Below are positions 1-7,684 of a stretch of 64,000 bases of DNA, piece by piece. This DNA comes from Bacteroidetes Order II. bacterium (lineage in GTDB: Bacteria > Bacteroidota > Rhodothermia > Rhodothermales > UBA2364), in the NCBI GenBank assembly GCA_016788705.1, contig JAEUSQ010000039.1:62001-126000 (forward strand). Direction: 5' to 3'. Under the pieces are notes generated by a model, which was not told the origin of the DNA, searched no databases, and worked only from the letters and a program-made list of their open reading frames with translations. The stretch's first letter is position 1. Each line of letters starts with the position of its first letter. The translations under genes were made by a program, and so were the position numbers.

Positions 1-418
1 ACAACATCAGGGCCATCGAAGCCCCCGTAGCTGCAATTACATCAGAATCGTTTTCCCCGTCGGCAGAAAGTACCGTAAGCATAATCTGCACTTCATCCTG
101 GTATCCATCCGAAAACATGGGACGAATGCAACGGTCGGTTAACCGTGCAGAAAGGATTTCTTTTTCACTTGGACGTCCTTCACGTTTGATAAAGCCACCC
201 GGAATCTTCCCGCCCGCCGAAAAGCCTTCACGGTATTCAACGGTTAAGGGGAAGAAGTTAATGCCATCTCGTGGTGGACCTACCACAACGGTACAGAGGA
301 CCATCGTGTCTCCCAAACGGACAACAACCGAGCCATCGGCTTGTTTGGCCAAACGTCCGGTCTCAATAGATAATTCCCGGCCATCGCCGAGGTTCAGTAT
401 TTGGTTAATACCATTCAT
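1..418 (-). CDS. pnp: polyribonucleotide nucleotidyltransferase, 5' part only
   Basis: This is the N-terminal ~139 residues of PNPase, the phosphorolytic 3'-5' exoribonuclease of RNA turnover. The gene runs off the left edge. The minus-strand reading starts [20 protein letters not shown] and continues with the first RNase PH-like domain. Recognisable blocks include [33 protein letters not shown], and [18 protein letters not shown]. The start at 418 fits the family and has an AAGGA-type ribosome site just upstream. It lies downstream of rpsO in the conserved ribF-rpsO-pnp order, separated by a hairpin. Identity is very secure. Only the 3' part is unseen. Confidence 0.95.
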   Translation of the reverse strand, partial: MNGINQILNLGDGRELSIETGRLAKQADGSVVVRLGDTMVLCTVVVGPPRDGINFFPLTVEYREGFSAGGKIPGGFIKREGRPSEKEILSARLTDRCIRPMFSDGYQDEVQIMLTVLSADGENDSDVIAATGASMALML

Positions 419-588
419 GTTTTTTTCCTTCGCGCGTTCACAACATAGAGGGCACAAGCCTAAGCCTGGGAAACATCAACATTACAACGCAGCTTGTTTA
501 GTGGTTGGTTCAACAGACGGATTCCATACCCGCTTCAACTTGTATGACTTTTAACCAAAACAAGTATTTACAGACAGATGGATCCGTT

Positions 589-624
589 AAAAGAAAGACA
601 GCGACTCCCACCAAGAAGCCGCTG
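589..624 (-). terminator. hairpin plus U-rich tract between rpsO and pnp
   Basis: Read on the minus strand, a 10-bp stem (CAGCGGCTTC / GGAGTCGCTG, with two G-U pairs) closes a 6-nt loop and is followed by TCTTTCTTTT. It sits 17 nt after the rpsO stop. It looks like an intrinsic terminator or attenuator that would reduce transcription into pnp. In E. coli the rpsO-pnp junction also carries a terminator and processing sites, so the position is meaningful. The function here is inferred. Confidence 0.6.
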
Positions 625-640
625 CCATTTTTGGATTCGA

Positions 641-904
641 TTATTTCCGGATACCGAGGTCTTTCAGAATTTGGCGATATTGTTCCACATCTTTTTTGTG
701 GAGATAATCCAACATATTCCGGCGCTTCCCTACCAGTTGGATTAAGCCACGACGAGCGGCATGATCTTTCTTGTTTTTTTGCAGGTGCTCGGTAATTTCA
801 GCAATGCGTTTGGTATAAATGGCGATCTGAACATGGGTTTTGCCCGTATTTTTTTCGTCGCCACCATAGGTTTTCACCAATTCGACAATTTGTTCTTTGG
901 TCAT
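641..904 (-). CDS. rpsO: 30S ribosomal protein S15
   Basis: This 87-residue protein has the usual S15 length (E. coli has 89). It binds 16S rRNA and helps nucleate assembly of the 30S platform. The family signature is clear: HVQIAIYTKRIAEITEHL, then KDHAARRGLIQLVGKRRNML and DYLHKKDVEQYRQILKDLGI. The reading frame stays open upstream to 1003, but the start at 904 (MTKEQIVELV) matches the family, and the upstream extension is hydrophobic and unlike S15. The gene lies between ribF and pnp on the same strand. Confidence 0.97.
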   Translation of the reverse strand: MTKEQIVELVKTYGGDEKNTGKTHVQIAIYTKRIAEITEHLQKNKKDHAARRGLIQLVGKRRNMLDYLHKKDVEQYRQILKDLGIRK

Positions 905-972
905 CGTAGGTCTCCGTCTTCCGAATCGTCTATCCGGAAGAAGATTTTTGTGAATAAATTTATATAGACTAA

Positions 973-1908
973 TTAATATAAGGAGGAGAAGTATGCTTTG
1001 CAATCCATCTCATCTTTCTTCAACGCTTCTTGCAACAAGGCCAGCGTGCCAAACCGTTCATCTGGGCGAATAAAGGCATGAAAATACACCTTGACTGTTT
1101 GCTGATAGAGGTTATCAGAAAAGTTAAACAGGTTTACCTCCAGCCCCCGTTCGCCATTGGATTCAACTGAGGGCCGTCTTCCGACATAGGCCATGCCTTG
1201 AAGGTGGACGCCACTTTCTAAGGTGGCCGTCACGGCATAGCTACCATTTGCTGGCAAAATTTTTCGCGGGTGTTCTATGAACATATTCGCCGTAGGGAAA
1301 CCAATGGTTCGGCCCAGTTTACGGCCTACAACCACCACACCACGCACTTCATAGGGCCTTCCCAACAGCCGTGTAGCTTCTTCCACCTGCCCTTTTTTCA
1401 GATAACGCCGGATTACCGTAGAGGAAACCACCTCATCCGAGACCATTTGTGCAGGAATTTCGTAGGTCTCAAAACCAAAATCGGGGCCTTTTTGGCGGAG
1501 TAAAGAAAAGCCTCCTTCGCGCCCACGACCAAAACGATGATCATGTCCTATCACCAATGCCTTTAATCCGATTTTGTCCACCAGATAGCGACGAATGTAT
1601 TCTTCCGGAGGAGTCTCTGCAAATTCACGGGTGAAAGGAACAACCACCATGCGGTCTAAGCCCAGATGTTCAAGATACACAGCCCGCTCTCGAATGGTTG
1701 AAAGTAGTCCTTGGGGTTGTTGGGTAAGTACCTCTCTTGGATGTGGGTCGAAGGTGACCACAGTACTCACCCCCCCAATCACACCCGCCCTCTGTTTCAA
1801 AAATTGAATAATGGCTGCATGCCCGAGGTGAACCCCATCAAAAGTCCCCACGGTCAAAACACTTTCCGGATTGGGACGAATCTGCTCCCAGCCTTCCTCT
1901 ATTGTCAT
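973..1908 (-). CDS. ribF: bifunctional riboflavin kinase/FMN adenylyltransferase
   Basis: This cytoplasmic enzyme converts riboflavin to FMN and then FAD. The N-terminal FAD synthetase domain has the nucleotidyltransferase motif GTFDGVHLGH at about residue 21 and the later GHDHRFGRGREG block. The C-terminal riboflavin kinase domain shows GRTIGFPTANM and the VNLFNFSDNLYQQTVKVYFH region. The length of 311 aa is typical. I take the start at 1908 (MTIEEGWEQI) because the 13 residues encoded upstream of it, back to 1947, are not family-like. It lies 68 nt upstream of rpsO on the same strand, the usual ribF-rpsO-pnp arrangement. Confidence 0.95.
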   Translation of the reverse strand: MTIEEGWEQIRPNPESVLTVGTFDGVHLGHAAIIQFLKQRAGVIGGVSTVVTFDPHPREVLTQQPQGLLSTIRERAVYLEHLGLDRMVVVPFTREFAETPPEEYIRRYLVDKIGLKALVIGHDHRFGRGREGGFSLLRQKGPDFGFETYEIPAQMVSDEVVSSTVIRRYLKKGQVEEATRLLGRPYEVRGVVVVGRKLGRTIGFPTANMFIEHPRKILPANGSYAVTATLESGVHLQGMAYVGRRPSVESNGERGLEVNLFNFSDNLYQQTVKVYFHAFIRPDERFGTLALLQEALKKDEMDCKAYFSSLY

Positions 1909-1984
1909 AATTACAATAATCTTTGATACCGCATACCTTATAAGCATGTTAAAATTAACCCTGCCCTCCGTTCGTAAAGCGGCA

Positions 1985-2018
1985 TTAACGGATAATTCAG
2001 AAATATTATCGCCGTTAA
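1985..2018. promoter_or_regulatory. inverted repeat between divergent ribF and CNNM gene
   Basis: TTAACG-GATAAT pairs with ATTATC-GC-CGTTAA around an 8-nt loop, giving a 12-bp stem with a 2-nt bulge. It sits in the 210-bp gap between the divergently transcribed ribF and the gene starting at 2119. It could be an operator or a leader hairpin. No regulator is identified. Confidence 0.3.
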
Positions 2019-2118
2019 GGTATAGAAGACCCTTTAGGAAGCGCTATTTCTCCAAAAAAATCATCACGGGCGCTTGCATATCCACCCTGTTTTATTACTA
2101 ACTTTAAGAATCATTCGC

Positions 2119-3540
2119 ATGAATGACTTTGCAGATGGCCTTTTACGGGGCCTTATGTTTCACAAAACGAAGGATTTACCTTCTCCGGCTTTGGACGACC
2201 CTTACCCTTCTGCTTATTTAGACTGGGCCATCTTTTCTGTTGCAACCCCGTGGTATTTCTTTTTGGAGATCGCCACCTTTGTAACGCTACTCATTCTTTC
2301 CGCACTGCTTTCCGGTGCAGAGGTTGCTTTTTTATCCCTTTCCGATCGAGAAAAACGTCGGCTAACCGAAGATTCCTCGGCACTGCACCGCCGGATGCTA
2401 CACCTTGTTACCACGCCTGGCGAAACCCTCACGTCCATCCTCACGATGAACACCTTGGCCAATGTCGCCTTGGTGTTGTTAGGAACCGAGATCACCCGTC
2501 AGTTTACGCTACAACAAGACATTCTGCCAGAATGGGGTTTATTTGTAGAGGTCATTTTACTGGTACTCCTGCTTGTCGCTTTTGCAGAGATCATCCCCAA
2601 AATGTTGGCACACCATTTTGCACATGCCTATTGCCGCCTCATGTCTCTTCCGGTGTACTGGACCGTCCAACTAAGCGCTCCTTTTGGACGCCTACTTGCA
2701 CCCCTATCTTCCCGAATCAATGAGCGGATGAATTATTCCAATGGCGGGTTAACCGCTGAAGACCTCAAATATCTGGCAGACATTGGTGAAAAACACGGCA
2801 CAATTCTCGCAATGGAGCGCGACATGATCCATTCTATTGCAGAATTCAACGAAACTACCGTTCGGGATGTAATGACGAGCCGATTGGATGTGGTCGCGCT
2901 ATCCACCGACCTTAGCTTTTCGCAAGTGCTGGATCTGGTCCGAGAGCACGGCTATTCCAGATACCCACTTTATGAATCCAATTTAGACCAGATTGTGGGA
3001 TTGGTATATGCCAAAGATTTTTTACCTTTAATGAACAATGCTCCCTTTCCAGACAAAGTGGATTGGCAGCAACTCATGCGTCCCGAACCTCTTTACGTAC
3101 CGGAATCCAAAAAAATCAGCGACCTCTTGGAGGAATTTCGTCAAAAACGCCTGCATATGGCCATTGTAATTGATGAACATGGCGGAACCGAGGGCTTGGT
3201 TACAATGGAGGATATTTTGGAGGAAATTGTGGGGGATATCTGGGACGAACTGGACGATGAAGAGGAAATCCTCTTTCGAAAAACCGACAATGGGGCTTTT
3301 TTGGTGGGAGGACGTATGCACATAGACGACCTTCAGGCAGAAATTCCGTTCACCTTTGAGGAAGAAGAAGAGGATATACAGACAGTTGCAGGTTTATTCC
3401 TTCATCGTTTTGGTGATTTTCCACAAGAGGGTGATTCCATCGCCTTGGATCACTTAAAAATGACAGTTAAAAAAATTACCCAGCACCGCATAGACGAAGT
3501 TTTTATAGAACTACTAACCCAAACCACAGCGCCTGAATGA
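2119..3540 (+). CDS. CNNM/CBS/CorC_HlyC-domain membrane protein (hemolysin family, GldE-like)
   Basis: The protein has ~473 aa. The order is several membrane segments forming a CNNM (DUF21) domain (FVTLLILSALLSGAEVAFLS, then EVILLVLLLVAFAEIIPKM), a CBS pair (TVRDVMTSRLDVVALS, YSRYPLYESNLDQIVGLVYA, VIDEHGGTEGLVTMEDILEE) and a C-terminal CorC_HlyC domain (VAGLFLHRFGDFPQEGD). Such proteins sit in the inner membrane and are linked to Mg/Co ion handling. In Bacteroidota the homologue GldE is associated with gliding-motility lipoprotein genes, but that specific role cannot be claimed here. The start at 2119 is preferred to an in-frame start at 2074. The following gene begins 1 nt after its stop. 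Confidence 0.88.
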   Translation: MNDFADGLLRGLMFHKTKDLPSPALDDPYPSAYLDWAIFSVATPWYFFLEIATFVTLLILSALLSGAEVAFLSLSDREKRRLTEDSSALHRRMLHLVTTPGETLTSILTMNTLANVALVLLGTEITRQFTLQQDILPEWGLFVEVILLVLLLVAFAEIIPKMLAHHFAHAYCRLMSLPVYWTVQLSAPFGRLLAPLSSRINERMNYSNGGLTAEDLKYLADIGEKHGTILAMERDMIHSIAEFNETTVRDVMTSRLDVVALSTDLSFSQVLDLVREHGYSRYPLYESNLDQIVGLVYAKDFLPLMNNAPFPDKVDWQQLMRPEPLYVPESKKISDLLEEFRQKRLHMAIVIDEHGGTEGLVTMEDILEEIVGDIWDELDDEEEILFRKTDNGAFLVGGRMHIDDLQAEIPFTFEEEEEDIQTVAGLFLHRFGDFPQEGDSIALDHLKMTVKKITQHRIDEVFIELLTQTTAPE

Positions 3541-3541
3541 T

Positions 3542-4045
3542 ATGAGTGCGACAAAACACCCCAAAAAATCTTTTTCGGCCATTTATACCCTCTTGGAATG
3601 GGTCGTTGTTCTTTTCCTGCTCTTTCCTGCACGGGCCGAGGCCCAATCCGTTACGCTCAGAGACCAAGAGGTACCCGCCGCCTATGCAACCACCGATCGG
3701 TTATTGGCCGTGCAATTACAGGAAGTCTATCACCCAAATGCTAAGGCAACCAAACCACACGATCCTTGGCTGGGATTCGACAAAGTGCAACACCTTGTTT
3801 TCAGTTACCTGCTGGTGCTGGGCAATCAATATGTACTGGTTAATAAAATGACCTTCTCCGAAACAGAAGCCTTAAAGTTCTCGGTAGGCTCTACAGCCAT
3901 GATAGGATTGTTTAAGGAAATTTATGACCTAAAGCGGAGTAAATCCCGCTATTTTAGCAAACGGGATCTGGTGGCAGATGCCGCTGGCATACTACTTGCC
4001 GTCGGGGTGATCCGGATCAAAACCAACCATTCGTCTATCAATTAA
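3542..4045 (+). CDS. YfiM/DUF2279-like exported protein
   Basis: This 167-aa protein has an N-terminal hydrophobic signal (residues ~14-34, ending ARAEAQS). The central and C-terminal pattern is WLGFDKVQHLVFSYLLVLG, then GLFKEIYDL, then FSKRDLVADAAGILLAV. This matches the DKxxH...KExYD...F...DLxADxxG layout of the YfiM/DUF2279 family, whose members are envelope proteins of unknown function. The ATG is one base after the stop of the CNNM gene, and purF starts 10 nt after its stop, so all three are probably co-transcribed. The family assignment rests on the motif pattern only. Confidence 0.7.
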   Translation: MSATKHPKKSFSAIYTLLEWVVVLFLLFPARAEAQSVTLRDQEVPAAYATTDRLLAVQLQEVYHPNAKATKPHDPWLGFDKVQHLVFSYLLVLGNQYVLVNKMTFSETEALKFSVGSTAMIGLFKEIYDLKRSKSRYFSKRDLVADAAGILLAVGVIRIKTNHSSIN

Positions 4046-4055
4046 TCCTTTTCCT

Positions 4056-5561
4056 ATGTGCGGAATTTTCGGAATTATCAATGCAGCAGATGCGGCCCGA
4101 AAGACCTATTACGGACTTCATGCGCTCCAACACCGGGGCCAAGAGTCTGCCGGCATCGTAACTACGGCCTATGATGCCTCGCGAAAGCGCCTCACGATGC
4201 CGGCCATGCGGAATTTTGGATTGGTGACCGATGTGTTTCGGGACGATTCTGTTTTCCAAAACAAACTTGCCGGGGACATGGCCATCGGGCATAACCGATA
4301 TTCCACCAGCGGATCTTCGACCAATGCCGCCAACATTCAACCTTTTGTGGTGCATTACCGAAATGGAAATTTGGCCATTGCCCACAACGGAAATTTATCC
4401 AATGCGGCACAGTTAAGGCAATTGTTCGACTTAAACGGAACCCTCTTCCAAACCACTTCCGACACCGAGGTAATGCTCCATCTGATCGCGCAAAGCCGAC
4501 AGTTCCGGCAACGAGACCAGATATTGGATGCGCTTTCACAGGTTGAGGGCGCATTTTCTTTGATCCTGATGACCGATGACAAACTGATCGCTGTACGTGA
4601 TCCGCACGGATTTCGCCCCTTGATGTTGGGACGAATTGATGAGACCCATAACCAAGGAAAACCGGCATGGTGCGTCGCCAGCGAGTCTTGCGCGTTCGAT
4701 TTATTGGGGGCAACTTATGTACGGGAAATTCAACCAGGGGAAATGCTGGTGATGGAAAAGGAAGCCTGTCAAACAGGTAATTTTGAATCTTACCTTCTTA
4801 AACCCACGTCCCAAACAGCACAATGTATTTTTGAATACGTCTATTTTTCCAGACCCGATTCCCGCATTTTTGGCGAGATGGTGGACAAAGTCAGGCGAAA
4901 ATTTGGCAAAACCCTTGCACACGAAGCACCCGCCCCGTTCGATCCTAATGGTAAACGCACCATTGTGATCCCGGTGCCAGATTCCTCCAACACCTCGGCC
5001 ATGGGCTATGCCACCGAATTGAATAAAATTTACAACCAAGAAGGTGACCGAGATCATTTTCGGTTTGAGTTTGGTCTTATCCGAAATCATTATGTGGGCC
5101 GGACGTTCATCTCCCCCGGACAAGACGCACGCGAACTGAAGGTCCGCCTTAAATTCAATACCGTAGAAGGCATCCTAAAAGACCGGATCGTGGTGATGGT
5201 GGATGACTCCATTGTACGTGGTACTACCTGTCGGCAATTGGTCAAAATGGTACGAGAAGCCGGCGCACGAGAAGTCCATTTTCGTGTAACCTCCCCTCCT
5301 GTGATTAGCCCGTGCTATTATGGCATGGATTTTCCAACACCTAACGAACTCTTCGCAAACCAATTCGAAGACATAGACGGGATGGCGGCATGGCTTGGGG
5401 TTGATTCGCTGGCCTACCTCTCGGAAGAAGGGCTGTTGGAGGCCGTCCGAGAGACCAATTCTATCCCACCTAATTATTGTACAGCATGTTTCACCAATAA
5501 ATATCCTGTTCCGGTACAAATGCCCAAAGAGACGGAAAAAGAGGCATTTGAATTTGTATAA
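4056..5561 (+). CDS. purF: amidophosphoribosyltransferase
   Basis: PurF catalyses the first committed step of purine synthesis: PRPP plus glutamine gives phosphoribosylamine. The start MCGIFGIINAADA puts the nucleophilic Cys at position 2, with no propeptide. The glutaminase domain has LQHRGQESAG and GHNRYSTSG. The PRTase domain has the PRPP loop VMVDDSIVRGTT near residue 378. Cysteines in AQCIFEYVYFSRPDS, ISPCYYGMD and NYCTACF match the Fe4S4 ligands of the Bacillus-type enzyme, so this is probably the iron-sulfur form. The length is 501 aa. Its last codons and stop fall inside an exact 16-bp sequence that recurs 1.7 kb downstream. Confidence 0.97.
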   Translation: MCGIFGIINAADAARKTYYGLHALQHRGQESAGIVTTAYDASRKRLTMPAMRNFGLVTDVFRDDSVFQNKLAGDMAIGHNRYSTSGSSTNAANIQPFVVHYRNGNLAIAHNGNLSNAAQLRQLFDLNGTLFQTTSDTEVMLHLIAQSRQFRQRDQILDALSQVEGAFSLILMTDDKLIAVRDPHGFRPLMLGRIDETHNQGKPAWCVASESCAFDLLGATYVREIQPGEMLVMEKEACQTGNFESYLLKPTSQTAQCIFEYVYFSRPDSRIFGEMVDKVRRKFGKTLAHEAPAPFDPNGKRTIVIPVPDSSNTSAMGYATELNKIYNQEGDRDHFRFEFGLIRNHYVGRTFISPGQDARELKVRLKFNTVEGILKDRIVVMVDDSIVRGTTCRQLVKMVREAGAREVHFRVTSPPVISPCYYGMDFPTPNELFANQFEDIDGMAAWLGVDSLAYLSEEGLLEAVRETNSIPPNYCTACFTNKYPVPVQMPKETEKEAFEFV

Positions 5562-5566
5562 ACAAG
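5551..5566 (+). repeat. left copy of 16-bp direct repeat at purF 3' end
   Basis: AATTTGTATAAACAAG spans the last sense codons, the stop codon and 5 nt after purF. An identical copy lies at 7245-7260. The core TTGT-ATAA-ACAA is itself a small inverted repeat, as in many site-specific recombination crossover sites. The repeat is seen directly. An attachment-site role is inferred. Confidence 0.8.
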
Positions 5567-5631
5567 TGTAGTTAACTGGAGATTATAAACACAGAATCAT
5601 AAATTAAATAGACCATATATAAGATCATTTA

Positions 5632-6156
5632 TTAATTAGATGATGGTGTCGTAGATAAAAGTTTTCCGTCTTCGTATTGTTCGGTTCTTGACAGAATACC
5701 GTTCTCGCTATAGAATGTCCATGAGCCATGTTTTTTACCATTAAGCCAACTCGATTTAGATTTCAGCTGCCCGTTTGTGTAAAAAACCCTAAAAATCCCA
5801 ACAGGAATATCCATATTATAAAACTCTTCTTGTCTAAGAACACCATTTTGGTGGTAGTATTCCCAAAGGCCATGACCCTTACCATTCATCCAATAAGCAT
5901 TAAACTTTAGTTGACCGTTTTCATACCATTCTTGCCACAAGCCATTTGTGACTCCATCTTTTAACTCTTGCCAAGACTTTGGTTTCCCGTTTTGATATTT
6001 TTCTGTAACCACTCCTGTAACAGGTAGCCCCTCATAAAAGGTCAATTCGATACCATCTTTGGATTTCTTTTGGACCATTGAGTGATCCAAAATGGTTTGT
6101 CCAAATAAGTCTAAGGTACAAAAGAAAAGAATAAGGATAGAAAATAATTTTTTCAT
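5632..6156 (-). CDS. secreted MORN-repeat (YwqK-like) protein
   Basis: The protein has 174 aa with a signal peptide (MKKLFSILILFFCTLDLFGQ). At least four MORN_2-type repeats follow from about residue 45: NGLWQEWYENGQLKFNAYW, HGLWEYYHQNGVLRQEEFY, VGIFRVFYTNGQLKSKSSW and HGSWTFYSENGILSRTEQY. Such repeats are widespread in Bacteroidota exported proteins. Some databases call them YwqK-family antitoxin, but no toxin partner is visible, so I do not claim that role. It is 11 nt downstream of the PD40 lipoprotein gene and lies inside the AT-rich segment, with codon use skewed to A/T. Confidence 0.75.
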   Translation of the reverse strand: MKKLFSILILFFCTLDLFGQTILDHSMVQKKSKDGIELTFYEGLPVTGVVTEKYQNGKPKSWQELKDGVTNGLWQEWYENGQLKFNAYWMNGKGHGLWEYYHQNGVLRQEEFYNMDIPVGIFRVFYTNGQLKSKSSWLNGKKHGSWTFYSENGILSRTEQYEDGKLLSTTPSSN

Positions 6157-6167
6157 TGTTTTGATTT

Positions 6168-7157
6168 TTAATTGTTAAACAATTTATTTAGTCCTAAATA
6201 TTTTGTTTCTACAAAATAAATACTCCAAATGCCATCAAGATTAGGATTTTCTTTTTCTTCTCTAGAAAAAAAGAAATATTTACCATCCCTTGAGAACCTT
6301 GCAGATCCTTCTTCATTTTTCGTATTAACAAGTTTACCTATACTTTTGGCTTTAGACCAACCTTTGCCTGTTTTTTGGGCTACATATATGTCTTCTCCTC
6401 CTTCCCCTAACGGAGTTCCATAAGCATTGAAAACAAGGTATTTACCATCTGGAGAAAGAACAGGATTAGATTTCCAATATTTGTCCTCATCAAAAAGTCC
6501 TTCTATTCGGGTTAACTTCGTAAATTCTTGATCATTTTTTTTCGTTTCAAATAGTTCGATATTTTGGGTTCCTCTTAGCATAGTAGCCAAGTAAAAAACC
6601 TTACCATTATGTGAGAAAAATGAATTCTCATTTGAAGATGGCCATTCTTCTTTTTCTAATTGGACTTGGTTAATAGATTCAGGCAATGGTATAGGAGCGC
6701 TCCAAATTCCATCAACCAATTCAACTTTCCAAATATTCATATCAAAATTACCCATATTTATTCTGTTTGGAATGGCTCTTTCTGATCCAAAATAAAGGGT
6801 TTTTCCATCTGGTGTTATGAACGGGTTTTCATCACGATCAGTTGAAAATGATGCGATTTTTGGTTTCTCCCATCTCTTATTAACAAAACTTGTAACATAA
6901 ATTTTCTGCTTTTCATTTGCAACTCGTCTTGTAAAATAAGCCTTCTTTCCATCAGGAGAAAAACAAATATCAAATTCACTATTTTGTTTTGTAGAGATAA
7001 CACCTTCTGCAAATAATTCAGGTATTTTTATTGACTTTTCTGCATAAGGAATCGAAATATTATTAGTTAAAATCGTTGCACAAGAAGATTGCAATAAAAC
7101 TAATAAACATAATAATATAAATATAGGTATATTTTTACTACTATTACTATACAACAT
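6168..7157 (-). CDS. PD40/WD40-like beta-propeller lipoprotein
   Basis: The protein has ~329 aa. A signal peptide ends in LLQSSC, a lipobox with Cys at about residue 26. The body contains repeated PD40 units: FDICFSPDGKKAYFTRR, ENPFITPDGKTLYFGSER, FFSHNGKVFYLA, SNPVLSPDGKYLVFNAYG and GSARFSRDGKYFFFSR. This is a TolB-like beta-propeller, presumably anchored in the envelope and binding a partner. The ligand is unknown. In-frame starts exist at 7181 and 7157; the latter gives the more normal signal peptide. It is the first gene of a two-gene unit with the MORN gene. Confidence 0.8.
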   Translation of the reverse strand: MLYSNSSKNIPIFILLCLLVLLQSSCATILTNNISIPYAEKSIKIPELFAEGVISTKQNSEFDICFSPDGKKAYFTRRVANEKQKIYVTSFVNKRWEKPKIASFSTDRDENPFITPDGKTLYFGSERAIPNRINMGNFDMNIWKVELVDGIWSAPIPLPESINQVQLEKEEWPSSNENSFFSHNGKVFYLATMLRGTQNIELFETKKNDQEFTKLTRIEGLFDEDKYWKSNPVLSPDGKYLVFNAYGTPLGEGGEDIYVAQKTGKGWSKAKSIGKLVNTKNEEGSARFSRDGKYFFFSREEKENPNLDGIWSIYFVETKYLGLNKLFNN

Positions 7158-7244
7158 AATTATCGCATTTTTTTGAAACATAATATTTATTTAACTTTAT
7201 TTTGATTAGTATTTGAACATGCTTATGACAATGATATAAAATTA

Positions 7245-7260
7245 AATTTGTATAAACAAG
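7245..7260 (+). repeat. right copy of 16-bp direct repeat
   Basis: This is an exact second copy of the 16-bp sequence found at the purF 3' end (5551-5566). It marks the right boundary of the AT-rich MORN/PD40 segment. The sequence after it (ACCCAAGAC...) is unrelated to what follows purF. Confidence 0.8.
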
Positions 7261-7324
7261 ACCCAAGACTTTCTTAAAAGATGGATGGTAGGTTTTAAGG
7301 GCTGAGCGGTCTATCTGCCAGAAG

Positions 7325-7684
7325 TTATTGTAAACTTTTAGAGTAAAGGAGGGTAAACAGATGACATCTAACTGGTGTGGTTCTGATACCGGATGTATTT
7401 AAAAACTTCCTGTAATCAGCCTTACACATGCTATCTACATTGCACTTTAATAGGTGTAGGCTGTATGTGCTGTCGTACCTGTTTTTGAACTTGCTTCTGG
7501 CCGATTCTGTTGTAAATGACCAACTGATTTTGATGACTTCATCATTGCGTTGGTCTTTCCAAGCAAGTGCTTCTTTTTCAAGCATGTCTATCGTTTCAAG
7601 ACGACGATCCAAGCATTGACGAGATAACGTTGAGAACTCGATTTCTGCCATATTTAACTACGAACCATGTTTGGGCGTGTTATG
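7325..7684 (-). pseudogene. IS630-family transposase remnant (C-terminal part, amber codon)
   Basis: Read on the minus strand, the frame gives TPKHGS-stop-LNMAEIEFSTLSRQCL and then a C-terminal region ending SWSFTTESARSKFKNRY. This is the C-terminal block of IS630-type DDE transposases, normally TPKHGSWLNMAEIE. The Trp codon has become TAG at 7658-7660. The catalytic N-terminal two thirds are absent upstream. After KNRY the frame reads on into sequence that does not look like transposase. It is a dead fragment marking past IS activity beside purF. Confidence 0.75.
7402..7429 (+). repeat. 28-bp repeat, copy 1
   Basis: This segment (core AATCAGCCTTACACAT) matches 9457-9484 at 25 of 28 positions in direct orientation. 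It lies at the 3' end of the IS630 remnant, so it may be an IS end or a sequence duplicated by IS activity. Confidence 0.5.

Larger units (their letters stand above)
5551..7260. mobile_element. AT-rich two-gene segment bounded by 16-bp direct repeats
   Basis: The ~1.7 kb between the two exact 16-bp repeats is visibly richer in A/T than purF on one side and the genes beyond 10.8 kb. It carries only two minus-strand genes (a MORN protein and a PD40 lipoprotein) plus their upstream region. No integrase, transposase or terminal inverted repeat is present inside. The layout fits insertion at the 3' end of purF with regeneration of the purF end. Passive capture or a duplication is also possible. 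Confidence 0.5.

Noticed and set aside
117-554. Plus-strand frame of 145 codons
   Set aside because: It is the antisense shadow of pnp. The minus strand encodes a clear PNPase N-terminus.
2250-2723. Plus-strand 157-codon frame inside the CNNM gene
   Set aside because: It is an alternative frame of a gene with clear CNNM/CBS homology and has Cys/His-rich shadow composition.
5632-6156. Antitoxin of a toxin-antitoxin pair
   Set aside because: The YwqK name is only a database label for MORN_2 repeats. The adjacent gene is a beta-propeller lipoprotein, not a toxin.
7325-7651. Intact small gene starting at MAEIEF
   Set aside because: The reading continues upstream across a stop codon into the conserved transposase motif, so it is a remnant and not a gene of its own.
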